Source: Cryptomeria japonica
Taxonomy: Eukaryota > Streptophyta > Pinopsida > Cupressales > Cupressaceae
Direction of reading: 5' to 3'
Length of the DNA: 64,000 nucleotides
Assembly (NCBI RefSeq): GCF_030272615.1
Contig: NC_081413.1
Span: 331,635,302 to 331,699,301 of the forward strand
Numbering within the stretch: position 1 is the first letter of the stretch; every line of letters begins with the position of its first letter. The notes under the pieces are model-generated. The model searched no databases. It was not told the origin of the DNA and worked only from the letters and a program-made list of their open reading frames with translations. Both the position numbers and the translations under genes were made by a program. Shown here in pieces: positions 11,850 to 23,557 of the stretch.

Positions 11850-13182
11850 ACTAAGTGAAGAATTTCTTCAAGTGGATGGTGTTGATCAGTTCACGAAGTT
11901 GTTCTCCTTCCGATGTTGAGAGTTGATAAGCACCAAAGCCAAACATTGCAGTAACAATGTAGGGACCCAGCCAGTTGGGTTCAAACTTCCCTTTGTTGTC
12001 TCAAAACTGTTAATTTTTAGGATTCTATCTCAAGACAAGGTCACCAACCTGCAATTATCTTTGTCAAACTTTCTTGTTATAACCTCTAGACATTCTCTTT
12101 TGGTAGGCCCTGAGATGATCAAATGCTACTTGTCGACGTTCATCCAACAACTCGATCTCTTGCAATCTAGATATTCTGTAGTCTTCATCAGTAATAAGAC
12201 CTTGCAAAGAAACTCTCAAAGAAGGAATTTCCACCTCAATAGGTAAGACTGCTTCAGACACATACACTAAAGAAAAAGGTGTAGCCCCAGAAGGTGTTCT
12301 GATACTTGTTCTATAAGCCCATAATGCAGGATTGAGTTGCAGATGCCAATCCTTTCCATATTTGTTTATCGTTCTGTGCAAGATAGTCAGCAGATTTTTG
12401 TTAGATACTTCAGCTTGTCCATTACCTTGAGGGTAGTATATGGATGACCAGTGCTATTTGATTTTGAAATTTTCATAGAGCTCATCTATATCTTTGTTTT
12501 TGAACTGCCCTCCATTGTCAGTCACAATTGAAGAAGGTATTCCATACCTGCATATGATATAGTTAAGGATGAACATTGCCACTTGTTTACTGGTTGCTTT
12601 GATTAACGAAACTGCTTCAACCCACATAGTGAAGTACTCAGTGGCAGTTATGATAAACTTGTGTCCATTAGATGATGCAAGATATATTTGGCCAATGAGG
12701 TCAAACACACATTGTTGGAAAGGCCAATGTGTGATAAAAGGTACTAGATCCGTAGCATGCATTAAATTCCCATGTAGCTGACACTTCTCACAAGTTTTAG
12801 CAAATTTTATAGCATTTTTTTCCATATCTGACCAGTAGTAGCTAGCCCTTAGCAGTTTCCGATGTAAAGTTAGACCGTTTGAATAAGATCCACAAATACC
12901 TTCATGCACTTCAGATAATGCACATTGGGACTCTTCAGTTTCTAGACACCTAAGCAAAGTACTATCCAAACCTCGCCTATACAAATCGTTAGCAATAATG
13001 ACATACCATGAAGCATTTCGAATAAGGTTTCTTTTCTCATTGCGGGTAAGATTAGCAGGAATAATTTTATCACGTAAGTAAGAATAAATATGGTTGTAGC
13101 GAGATGAGTCATGTCCAATGATAGAACAAACTATCTGGGAATTAGGGGAATTATAAGCAAGATAATGTAACTCTTCTACCAT
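11850..13182 (-). pseudogene. Element B integrase
   Basis: Inserts the cDNA copy into the host chromosome. The N-terminal HHCC zinc-binding domain is visible (EVHEGICG...TLHRKLL...CEKCQ, about 12780-12920). In the catalytic core, FDLIG holds the first Asp and TDNG the second, and GQAEVSNK near 12410 holds the Glu. The C-terminal GPY-type domain (EPNWLGPY..., GFGAYQLSTSEGE) runs to about 11850. A single TAG separates the 12454-13182 part from the rest of the core, and the C-terminal part has further stops and a frame change. It is very like the C-terminal piece kept in element E. Confidence 0.88.
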
Positions 13183-14061
13183 GAATTCATAGCGGAACTC
13201 AGATTCTTGTAGCTATAGTATAGATGCCAAGGTAGCCATAGCATTTATTGCTCTATTTGCTGATCTGGGAATCCACTGAAATGATACAAAGGTAAATTAT
13301 TTCTTGAGGTCATCAACCATTCTTTTATAGGGCATCAGTTTTTCATCCCAAGTTTGATATATATCATTGATTTGGTTGATAACCAATTGACAGTCTCAAT
13401 AGATGTGTAACTCAACAACCTTCCATTCAATAGCTAGCTTGATTCCATTTACCAAGGCTTCATATTCTGTAATATTATTTGTGCAAGGAAAGAGAATCTT
13501 GTAAGCCTTTGGGATTAAATATATTTGAGGAGTGATAAAAATAATTCCAGCACCAGAACCTTGTTGAGTGAAAGACACATTAAAGAATATTTTCCAGGGT
13601 CGTTGAGTAAGGTGCATGATGGATTCATCCAAAAATTCTATGTGCAAAGGTTGATTGTCTTTAAGCGGAGCATCAACAAGTTGATCTGCAATAACCTGTC
13701 TTTTGATAGATCTGCATTCTATATATTCAATGTCAAATTCTGTAAGAATCATGACCCATTTAGCCAATCTCCCTGTAAGCATTGCTTTGCTGAGAAGGTA
13801 TTTTAGTGGATCAATCTTAGCCACCAACTTGATAGAATGTGCTAGTATGTAGTGTCTTAATTTTTGTGATGCAAATACCAATGCCAAACAAGCTTTCTCT
13901 ATGATAATATAGTTCATCTCATAGGACACCAAGGTTTGGTTGGTATAATATATGGCTCTTTCCCTTTTATTCTCATCCCATTGAGCCAAAAGTGCCCCCA
14001 GTGATGTATCAGTAGCTGATATGTAGAGAATCAATGGCTTTCCTTGAATTGGTGGCATCAA
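13183..14061 (-). pseudogene. Element B RNase H plus second (archaeal-type) RNase H
   Basis: The first half of the 13396-14061 frame is the Ty3-type RNase H that degrades the RNA strand: SATDTSLGALLAQ, RAIYYTNQTLVSYEMNY, then a connection segment. From residue 150 a second RNase H begins (WKIFFNVSFTQQGSGAG, NNITEYEALVNGIKLA) and continues past a stop to 13183 (LVINQ, WIPRSANRAINAMA). A second RNase H after the first is typical of Tat elements. The position that normally carries the first catalytic Asp (usually FDGS) reads FNVS here, so this domain is probably inactive. Confidence 0.85.
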
Positions 14062-14901
14062 TATAGGTGGATTAGAAAGATATTCCTTGATTTTCTTTAG
14101 ACGTTGTTTACAACCTTCATCCTAGTTATATGTGACTTCTTTTCGTAATGCCTTTGCGAATGGTTGATCCTTATCTACTAGTTGAGAGATGAAACATCTT
14201 ATGGATTGGAGCCGCCCTCGGAGAGTCCTCATTTGACTGACATTCTTCGGAGGTGAGATTTCCATTATAGCCTTAACTTTTTCTAGATCCACTTCAATCC
14301 CTTTTGCAAAAATAATATATCCTGGGAGCTTACTAGATGTAACTCCAAATGCACATTTCTTAGGATTCAATCTGAGTTTGAATTTTTCCATCCTGTCTAA
14401 GATTGGACCGAGTTCTGAGAGATGTGTTGATTGTTTCATAGATTTGACTAGAGTATCATCAACACAATCCTCCACGTTTTTGTGCATCATATCATGAAAA
14501 ATTATTGTTACAACTCTTTGATAAGTAGCGCTTGCATTCTTTAAGCCAAAGGGAATTACATTCGAGCATAAAGTTCCCCATGCAGAGGTGAATGTTGTTT
14601 TCTCTTGATCCTTAGGTGTAATTTTGATCTGATTGTATCTGGAAAAACCATCCATTAAAGAATATATTTCATATCCAACAATCATGTCCACTATCATGTC
14701 TATGTTGGGCAGTGGAAAATCATCTTTTGGACAAGCTTTGTTTAAATCTCTGAAATCTGTGCAAACACGTATTGATTTGTCAGGTTTGGAAATTGGTAGA
14801 ATATTAGATATCCACTCGGCATAATCAATTGCTGTAATGAATCCATCTTTTAGTAATTTCTCTAGCTCAACTTTAACGAGTAATGCAACATGAAGATGCA
14901 T
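14062..14901 (-). pseudogene. Element B reverse transcriptase
   Basis: RT of the Tat type. Motifs in order are ISKPDKSIRVCTDFRDLNKACPKD, MDGFSRYNQI, the FGLKNASATYQR palm helix and a catalytic box reading CVDD (residues 146-149 of the 14122-14901 frame) in place of the usual YVDD/FVDD. LNPKKCAFGV and the thumb (ISPPKNVSQMRTLRGRLQSI) follow. The two catalytic Asp remain, but the preceding aromatic residue is lost. One stop at about 14120 separates it from RNase H. Confidence 0.9.
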
Positions 14902-16316
14902 TTTTCAGAGTTTTTGCTTAACAGGTTTAACTTCAGGAGTGATAGAAAGACGATGCATTATTAGGTCAGGATCTAGACCCAACATATAAGCATATGTCCA
15001 TGCAAAATTGATCTTCTTTTTCATGAAGAAATCAACAAATTCTTTTAGTTCTTTGGCTGATAAGGATTGAGCTACATGTATGATGTGTTGAACTTATTCT
15101 TTTCCAATGTTGCTGGTTGTGTAGATTTTATCATCACTGATGATTGCTCTTGAACGTGATCAGGCAAAATGTCAAGTATCTCACCTTCAGGTGCCTCAGA
15201 GAGGTTTTCACCATTAGGTACGTCCTTTATTTTTACTATTTTTAATTTTGACACCGCCATGGTGTGGTTTTCGCCATCAAAACTCTTTTTTTTCTTTTTT
15301 TCTTTTTGCGACTAAGATACTTGATATCTATTGTTGTCATGTTCTCACTTTGTTCACTAGTGGAAGAGTCCATTTGTTCAACTACATTAAGATAACAGGC
15401 TAATGTATAATTGTTGGCAAAGGTAGGTATATTCAAAGTTTGATCTTGGAGAGTATAGTCAATAAGCTCAGGATGTACTAGGGATAAATATTTAACAGGT
15501 TCAAGGAAATTCACAATATTATCATCACAACCTCGGATCAACAAGTTGGTTTCCAAAAGACACCTTGCGTAAGCATCTCGAGACTAGGAAGAGTTAGAAC
15601 ATGATTATTGAAGTTTACATTAGTATTTAGGGAACCTAACCCAACAGACCTACCACTAGCACCGTCCTCTACTTCAGACTAGACTACATATCGTGGTTCG
15701 ATAGTAACAGGGTCAACAGACAGAGTCTCAACATTCATGACAAAGTAGTCATAGTTTGGTGTCGAATAGGTAATGTCATAAATAGATCTTATTTTAGAGT
15801 GATGTGAGTCAGAAGATAAAGCTTTTGATTCTTCTTCAAGTGACTTAGTGAAAGTATGTATAGTATTAATATCTACATCTTTGATGTTGCAAGTTCCTTC
15901 ATGATTTGGTTCAATGATCACTTGTAGTTGATATACTTGCTGACATATCCTTGATGAATCTATTAGTCTTTGTCTCCTTTCCCATTCAGCTTCCTTTGGA
16001 CTAATAACCGGCCCTACTTCTCTAGCCTCCAATTCTTCACTTGTAGTCCCATACCTAACTCTATCTCTTGAGAGGGATAAATAATAGGTGAAGAATATTC
16101 TTGTGCTCTTCCTTCTTTTAGCTATTGTTCATAGTCTTCTTGTCTTTTGAGTTTGATTTCCTCTATTTCATTTTTCACCTTCAAGTGTATTATCTCTTGT
16201 GCTTCATTTATGATATCACTAGGTTCTTCAGGAGTTTCTTCAGTAGATGCATCTGAGAAAGGCTCTACACCCCATTCATACTCATTTGAGTCGCTTTCTG
16301 AATCCTCTACTTGCAT
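14902..16316 (-). pseudogene. Element B linker between protease/G-patch and RT
   Basis: Minus-strand open pieces at 15072-15260, 15242-15556, 15679-16032 and 16122-16316 cover a Glu/Ser/Asp-rich region without a catalytic domain. They are consistent with the long protease-RT linker of Tat polyproteins. Stops and a frame change break it. I recognise no domain. Confidence 0.6.
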
Positions 16317-16406
16317 TCTTCATGTATATGTGACCAGAATATTTAGTGGTGCAAACAATTCTTTAATGCCTTCCATCTCTTCTCTCATATCTTCTGGGAT
16401 TTCTAC

Positions 16407-17039
16407 TCATTGTATTGTTACTATTGATACAGTTGGAACTTGGTTACAAGCTGGTTCTTCTCTCTTGATTGCCAATTCTTCTTGTTCCTTTTCATACTCA
16501 CCCTGAGTTTGCTGAGTATTTACTTCCTGTGATGTTTGATGTAGTACCTTTTTCCTCCACTTAGACTGATGATGAGAAGTATGTTTTTGATTTGATGACT
16601 CCCCTAGATGGTATCCAAGTCCAACTTTATCATTTGTAGACTTAGTTTGTAGCTTAATAGGTTCAACAATTTCTTCTTGATGCTTGCCCAGAGGACCGGT
16701 ACCTAAATATCCCATGCGTTGAATCATCATATAGCCTGGACCATATTGTCCAAGGGAACTCTCATAGTGTTGCACTTCTTTGTTTTCACTTTCTTCTTTG
16801 AAAATCCATTTGAGAACAATCTCCTCTTCTGTTTCATCTACAAGGGAAGTTGAGGACTGTACAAAAATACCATCATAACTGACATTTGGAGTTGAAGTTT
16901 GTGGCTTCATAGCCTGAGATGGTTTTCCAGACTGTCTTGGTGATGGAGGAAGAGATATTAATGAAAGTACAGGTTCTATCTTGTATCCATCTATGCCAGT
17001 ACCTATGATTTTCAATTTCTTTTCTAAGTCTTTCATCAA
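16407..17039 (-). pseudogene. Element B polyprotein segment with a G-patch domain
   Basis: A 210-codon open piece in gag-pol, downstream of the protease. Residues 105-143 (about 16611-16727) match a G-patch: RMGYLGTGPLGKHQEEIVEPI followed, after a basic stretch, by GLGYH. G-patches bind nucleic acid or activate helicases. In betaretroviruses a G-patch sits at the C-terminus of the protease, so its placement here is similar. The N-terminal 90 residues are Ser/Pro-rich and carry a WIFKEESENKEV-type linker. Confidence 0.75.
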
Positions 17040-17199
17040 AGTTTCTAAACTTTCAGCTGCAGAGATTGCTCTATTATGAGGAACAAAGGTATCAGTACAC
17101 TATTTCAATGCATTACAGGTGTACCTTGTATCAACATGAATACTGACTTCAACTCTATTATAAGGGAATTTCAAGCACTTATGGTATGTAGATGGTACA

Positions 17200-17717
17200 T
17201 CTTTCATTTCGTGAATCCATGGCCTACCCAGCAAGATATTGTAGGAAAGAGGACAGTCAAAAACCTAAAAAATAATATCTCTTTCTACAGGTCCTACCCT
17301 GATCGGTAATAGCACCGGACCTTTAGAGGTTCTCTTTTCTTCATCATAAGATTTGATTATTATTTTCTTTGTTGTATCAATGATATTTTCAGAAAATCCC
17401 AATTGTATCAGTAAATTGGAGGTACAAATATTCAACCCAACGCCTCCATCTATCAAAACACATTTGACTCAGTGTTTATGGATCATAGCTTCGATGTGTA
17501 ATGGCTGGTTATGTGGGTGATTCAGTGAATTGTCATCTTCTTCAGAGAAGGTGAGGTAATGAGGCGAAGTCAAGTGACCCACCATAGATTGAAACAGATC
17601 TACATCTAAATCTTTAGGGACATTAGTAGTGAGCAAAGCTTTGTCCAGGATCTCTCTATGAGCAGAAGAGATCTTAATTAGTTCAAAAATGGAGATTTGA
17701 GTGGTAGAACGTTTCAA
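17200..17717 (-). pseudogene. Element B aspartic protease
   Basis: Cuts the gag-pol polyprotein. The 17469-17717 piece has the pre-protease segment (ISIFELIKISSAHREILDKAL, QSMVGHLTSPHYLTFSEED). The 17265-17456 piece starts at the active site IDGGVGLNIC, followed by KSYDEEKRTSKGPVLLPIRVGP. The usual active-site triplet DGGA/DSGA appears as DGGV. The flap and ILLGRPWI-type motif (QYLAG.PWIHE near 17215-17245) are read with disruptions. Very similar to residues 780-940 of the element E ORF. Confidence 0.82.
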
Positions 17718-19472
17718 TTATTCGAAAATGTTATAACCAGGAGAGGATGATGAAGCTAGCTGTTTAGATTTAGCCATGATCGTATCTGATTGTCTGTTTG
17801 AAGAAGTCAGTAGGTTTGATGTTGTTTGATCAGGAGCCGAGGAACTAGCTCATAAGTAGGCAAAGGATCTTTAAAAGCTTTATGATCATCATTGGTTGCA
17901 TGACTTCCAACAATAATATTGCCAGCATTGATAAGGTCTTGTATCTCGTGTTTGCGTTTCATGCAGTTGTTTGTTGTATGAACCTTGTTTCGATGATATT
18001 CACAGTACTCATTTTCCCTCCACCATTTGGGTTTAATTTATGGATCATATGGTTTAGAGTTGTTAGGCAATGTGATCAGATCATTTGCCAATAGAGTCTT
18101 AAGATTCGTATGATTCTTCCAAAGGAGTGAAATCGTGTTTAGGCTTTGAAAGCCAAGGGTTCTCTTTAAACCACTCTTTTGATTTCTTAGGAGGATTTTC
18201 CATCGCACTTTAAGCTTCTTTGAGGGCTTGTGTGCCGCTAGCCAGATTAAATATTGCGGGTTTTGATTTTGGTTTAACAGTATTCACCACTCCATCATTA
18301 ACAACATTTATGTTGTTATCTTTGTCGTATTTCCAGTATTTGTTCTTTTCTTTGGAACTAGAGCCTTATTGTGCTTCTTTATAAAGTGATATATCTCCTT
18401 TCTTTATAAGCATATCTTCCATTCTGAGGGCACTATCTACCATTTTGTTGAATGAAGGGTACACTTGTATTTGGATATTGTATTTCAATCTAGGGATCAG
18501 GTTATTGACAAAGATGTCCATCTTCTCAGAATCTGAGATAGGCCGTGAATATCTAGAGAACATCTTTCTCCAACATTGAAGGAAAGTGAGAAAAGGTTCT
18601 CCTATTTTTTGTTTGGTATTGCAAAGGTCGATCATGGTGACTAGATGATGAATGTTATACAAGTATTGTTGGAGAAACAATTTGACTAATTCCTCAAAAG
18701 ACTTAATTCCCATAGGTAGGCTCGAAAACCATTCCATAGCTTGTCCTCCTAGAGTCCTCAAGAAAAGGTGCATGAGATACATCTGTTCGTGCATGAACTC
18801 AATACATAAAGCACAAAATTCTCTAACATGGTCTTGAGGATCTGTGTTACCACCATATTTGTCAAACTTAGGAATTTACATTCTTGAAGGAAATGGAGGC
18901 ATGTAAAGGTTTTTGTCAAATGGGAACGGACATATCGCGTCCAAAGAATATTTCTTGGATGATTTATCCTTATTTTTCATTTCTTTAATTTCAGTCTGTA
19001 AAGCTTGCAATTGTTTGTTTACCAATGCTAGTGGTGTCTCTTCCTCTCTAGTGATAAGAGTTTCAATATTATAATTAGTTGGAAGTTTAGCGCCTTGTTT
19101 TGCTAGCTCTAGAAAATGCTCTTCTTTTTCTCTAGCCATGATGATTTTCATTATTTTTCGGAAATCTTTATCATTTTGATAGCTATTTATAACAGCTTAT
19201 GTAGGTTCAAAAGATTCAGACTCGCTAGATGAGGAATCATTGTCATTAGCATGGGTGCTGATATTGTCATGAGTATCATGTTTAGCAGCTTCTCTTTCTT
19301 GCCTTTCTCCAGACATAATGGGAGATAAGGGTTGATAAAAAATTGGTATACTTAACCATGAAGGTTTGTCAGAGACACGGTCTTCTACAAAGAATGGATT
19401 ATTTTGTAATGAAAGGAATAATCCTTTACCTTTGATAGCTTTCTTGTGAGAACTTCTGGTTTGAATAGGCAT
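17718..19472 (-). pseudogene. Element B gag
   Basis: Structural protein forming the virus-like particle. The start is the ATG at 19472 (MPIQTRSSHKKAI). Pieces at 19197-19472, 18876-19151 and 18366-18794 follow one another. The last holds the Retrotrans_gag core: LGGQAMEWFSSLPMGI, CNTKQKIGEPFLTFLQCWRKM. At about 17890-18010 a CCHC-like C..H..H..C cluster (CEYH...NNC) precedes the protease. Several stops interrupt it. The sequence parallels the E gag (GDQAMEWFSQLPPGI). Confidence 0.87.
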
Positions 19473-21525
19473 TTATAACTAATGCGACCAAGAGCTAGAA
19501 GTGATGCAAATGTCAAGATCAAATTGAAGCTAGTTGTTTGTTTAACGTAGTGATTTGAGAGAAGTGACTAAGACTCAGTTTGATTTAAGGAATGATCTAT
19601 CCTGTATAAGATGTCATCTAAGTAACTTAGTTTGATTTGAGAGAAGTGACTAAGAATCAATTTGGTTTCATGAACGATCTATCCTGTATAGGACGTGATC
19701 TAAGTAACTTAAGTTTGATAAGTAGTTGATTGAACTAGCTAAAAGATGATTGACAAAATCATGCAACACAACGACAGGGGTACACCATCAAGATTATTTA
19801 TGCTCAAAATTATGATGACCAGATATACGCTCACTGTAGACTGATTAGGCAAGCATAACAGTTCTGGAAAAGTGTGCAAACAGACAAGTTTCTAGACTGA
19901 AAAAATATGGAATTCGTACGACAGAGTATTCAAACCCAGACGATAATTTAGCAGGTCCCAGACGATACAGACAGTTTCTCGTACGAGTTGTTACCTATAC
20001 TCGCACAACAGTTTAAGGTTCTCTAGACGATTATTTGATGAGGACAATGATTATTCGTATGACAATGTTTCTAAGGCCAAACGACAATTTTGAGGACCAG
20101 GACGATAATTTTGACAGAACTGAATGATAAACTGACAAGATGAATTCAGACTCGTACGACAACAGGTCTATAATCAGATGATAAAAGAGTAGACTCGTAC
20201 AACTGGTTATGTATAGCCAGACGATAATTCAGTAGACTCGTATGATAGAGGACTGGACAAAGACTAGTTTCTAACACAGACAAAGTTTTGATAACTAATT
20301 TTTTGACGTTGTTGATTTTTTTCTCCATTTTCAGTATTTTAGTTTCAGTTTAAAGGATGAAAACACAGTAAACACGAAAGATGTATAATGACTTCAAGCA
20401 TAGCATGCTAACCCTACGGAAGTTGGCTTAGAGAAGAAAAACTTTGCTTGTAGACTCATGTACACACCCAATAACTAATCATAATACGACTGTTGAGTCT
20501 AACGCAATGGATTCTCAATGCTAGATTAGCCGACTCCAAACCCTAACGGGGGCACAAAATGGAAAGTATCTTGGGAGAGTTGCTATCTCTCTTGCACAAA
20601 GATTATCCCCTTTTCGGAGGTGAATCAAGTAGCCTCTATCTTATAGTTCTTAGTAAGGAATTTCGTTCGAAATTACCCCTTGAAGTCACACAAGCATGAT
20701 TGAGGCCTATAGCCCGACAAGGTACCGAAACAAGTTGTAGTCATGTAAACGTGATTGAGACCGCGAGGCCCTACAAAATGCCTGATATGAGAGATCTCAA
20801 AGAGAAAACTCAAATAATCCCATCCTCTGAGACTTTAATCACCAGAGGCCTATTTATTATAGTGAGTTGGAATGCTCAGGTCCAACTGTACTCACTTAGG
20901 TCGTTCTCACAAAGTGATTACTTTTTCCCACTATGATAGGCCCGCTAAAGGTACACAAATCTCAAACTTAGAAAAAGATTCAAGGGTCTGGATTTCTGAT
21001 TGTCTGTGCAGATAAGAGTATACTCTCCTACCTCTTAAATTTTTCTTAAAACACAAAAGACAGATTTGTTCATTAACCAGATAGCCATTTAAGTGCCTAA
21101 AAAATGAATTTAAAGAGTACACAAAGTTCACTTGAATCTCCTCAGGCAACCTGCAAAAACAATGAATCAATAGTCATATTATTTTGTGCAAAAGGTGTGT
21201 TCTTTGACAAATGTTATGCCAAAAATGGTTAGGTTGTAAAAAAAATCTCTCAAGTAGACAAAAAACAAGCCAGGGTTAGCATTGGTACCATCAAATTTCA
21301 ATCAGAAAAACCCAAAAAATGCAGTCTATTTTGATATGAGAAACCAAAAAATCGTACGATAATTCTCACCCAGCCATACGATAATTCACCACAGATCGTA
21401 CGAGAACCTGTAGATTCTTGTTCTGTCCTCTATGAAAACTCGTACGAGTTTTTGCGGTAACTGTACGGAAAAAATCCAAAAAATAAAAATAAGCTGATCT
21501 GCGAGGTCGAAAAAATGTAGTCTTC
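19473..21525 (-). other. Element B leader with repeated TCGTACGA and GACGATAATT words
   Basis: About 2 kb of untranslated leader between PBS and gag. In 19910-20250 the palindromic word TCGTACGA and its variants (TTCGTATGA, CTCGTACAA, CTCGCACAA) alternate with (A)GACGATAATT variants every 30-60 bp. A second cluster lies at 21350-21470 near the PBS. The segment 20880-21525 is the inverted homologue of the C leader (30212-30854). No recognisable protein is encoded. Confidence 0.72.
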
Positions 21526-21548
21526 TGCCCCACGGTGGGCACCAAAAA
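21526..21548 (-). promoter_or_regulatory. Primer binding site of element B
   Basis: The minus strand reads TTTTTGGTGCCCACCGTGGG directly after the LTR end. It is the same site as in element C (TTTTTGGCGCCCACCG) with one change. It marks 21549-22837 as the 5' LTR and fixes B on the minus strand. Confidence 0.88.
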
Positions 21549-22837
21549 TGTGTGTGTGAAAAGTGGAATAAGTATCTGTAAGTTGTAAGACACAACACTT
21601 CAATTAAGTCATTGCATGCATGGCTAGACATATATAATCACAAATATAAAAATCATAACAAATTGACTTATTGCCTTCTAAAAGATGCAAGTATAGACTT
21701 GTTCTCAGATTTTTCTAAGCAATACCAGTGACTAGACTACACCAAGATGAAAGATTTAATCTATATGAGCACAAGAATAAGCTAAATGGATGCAAGATTA
21801 AGCTAGATGAATGAATAATAAGCTAAATGAATGACTATTAAACTAAATGAATGAATATTAAGCTAAATGAATGAATAATAAGCTAAATGAATTCAAACAA
21901 TCATGATTAAACTAAATATGCAAAAAGATAAACTAAGATGCAATAATCTCAAAGCACAATATTTTCAATGACTCCAGAGCAAAAACTGCACAATAACAAT
22001 AAATCTCCAAGGTGTCTTGAATGAGAGATGAAGGCTAAATTTATAGAGATTCAAAAGAGAGACCAATGGTCAAGATTGATTAACAATGAGTGGCTGAGAT
22101 TCTTCTTTGAAAAAGCACAATTGAAATAATTGAGAGATCAGATTTAGTTAATCTTGAGATAGATTCCAATTATAGCTTGATTGAATGCATTCAGATTATA
22201 AGTTTGAGTCTGCATTGGAGAAAAATTTAGTTGATTCCATGCACTTGAGAGAAAAAAAAGCGATTCCATGCACATTTCTTTAATTTGCTCAAGATTTTTA
22301 TTTAGAAAAAGGCTTTTTCAATGCAACTGAACCTCTTTCCTCAAGAAAAGCTTTGAGTTTTAATTTTAGAGAAAATGATTAATTCAATTTAATTGCTTTT
22401 CTGATTTCTCAAGTTATCTCAGTTTTAGAAAAAGAAATATCTTAAGTTTGATTTCTTCTCTCAATTTAATTCTTTTCTTTTATTATCAATTTAACTCTTT
22501 TCTTTTGCAGACTAATTCCTCTTTTTGCGATAAATTTCTTTTTGTATATTAATTCCTCTTTTTGTGATTTAAATGATAATTTTATTTATTAATTAAATAT
22601 GTTAGGATATTTAATTAAATAAATAGGATAATTGATTAAAATGATTTACTTGGAATGATTAATTATTTAAATAAATATTTAATTAATATAGAATGATTTA
22701 TTGACATATAACATTAATGATTGAAGAATTAATTAATTGGGTGCTCAATGTTGATTTAGTTGCCTCTGGTTAGGACCTTGGTGATGTTGTCGAGATTAGG
22801 GGCCCATGGTTTAGGTGACCATTTTTAGGGTATTACA
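21549..22837 (-). mobile_element. Element B 5' LTR
   Basis: 1289 bp, homologous end to end with 7336-8639. The minus strand starts TGTAATACCCTAAAAATGG and ends in (CA)n at the PBS. A minus-strand TATAAAT at 22038-22044 lies in a conserved block that would drive transcription of B. The right flank ATTAC (22838-22842) is the TSD. Confidence 0.93.
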
Positions 22838-23557
22838 ATTACATCGAATTCTTTTCTTTCCTTAAGTTTTTCCATCTTGACATCGAAAAGTTGGCAACCT
22901 TTCTTCTTTCCTTTGTGCATTTGTATGACAAAGATCTACTGCAACTTAACTTCTCTAAGAGTTCCTTAAATAGACACCCAATTCCCTAGACCATCTAGAC
23001 ATTCTATAGATTTCTATGAAAATCTACTTTGGCTCTATGTTTCCATAACCAATTCATCCCTAAAATGACATCATATGAACCTAGGAGGGTCGCATACAAG
23101 TTCACTTATGCAGAAAAACTTTGAAGTTCTACCCTAGCTTCAAATAAACATTTCCCCACCTTAGTTCTTGTCTGGTTTGATTACTCAACAGTCTAATATC
23201 TTGCCATATAACTGGATTTTCTAGAAATCTCAGAATAATTCCTAATCTCGAAATTATTTTTCCATTTCAGTGAGTCATGTTGCAGCTACATCCTCACTAG
23301 TCATTCCTTCAAATTTCGGTGAAATGACTTTCTTCATGTCATGGGATAGCTCACTTTCAATTCTTTTCCTTGTACTCTTCTCCAACCTAGTTTGTGATTC
23401 ATCATTATCGTGATTACTTGATTATGATTGGCCTTCAAAATTTTCTCCTTCCTCGTCATTGACAACTTTTTCCTCTTGCCTTTCTATTCCTATAACCTTT
23501 TGCTCTAGATTATCGATCCTCTCTCTACTTCCATTCATCATAGTCAAGATACGATCT
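22838..23557 (-). pseudogene. Element A gag/protease relic
   Basis: The minus strand reads a gag piece (NLEQKVIGIERQEEKV, SHDMKKVISPKFEGMTSEDVAAT near 23250-23500). It then reads a protease C-terminal piece with the DVILGMNWL motif (near 23060). Gag and protease lie closer together than normal, so a deletion is likely. Multiple stops. The open frame 23422-24123 runs from this relic into solo LTR S3 and is not one protein. Confidence 0.72.

Larger units (their letters stand above)
7336..22837 (-). mobile_element. Element B: complete but mutated Tat-type Ty3/Gypsy LTR-RT
   Basis: A 15.5-kb element inserted in A with matching TSD ATTAC on both sides. On the minus strand the order is 5' LTR (21549-22837), PBS, leader, gag, protease, G-patch, long linker, RT, RNase H, second RNase H, integrase, 3' non-coding region with an opposite-strand PMD relic, PPT, 3' LTR (7336-8639). 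The dual RNase H arrangement after RT is the hallmark of the Tat group. Many in-frame stops make it defective today. The first dinucleotide of the left LTR is TA where the other copy has TG, a C-to-T type change on the sense strand. Confidence 0.93.

Noticed and set aside
7336-22837. Host silencing gene (MAIN/MAIL) as a real locus inside B
   Set aside because: The PMD relic lies between integrase and PPT of one element, has stops and lacks its N-terminal part, so it is cargo and not a host gene.
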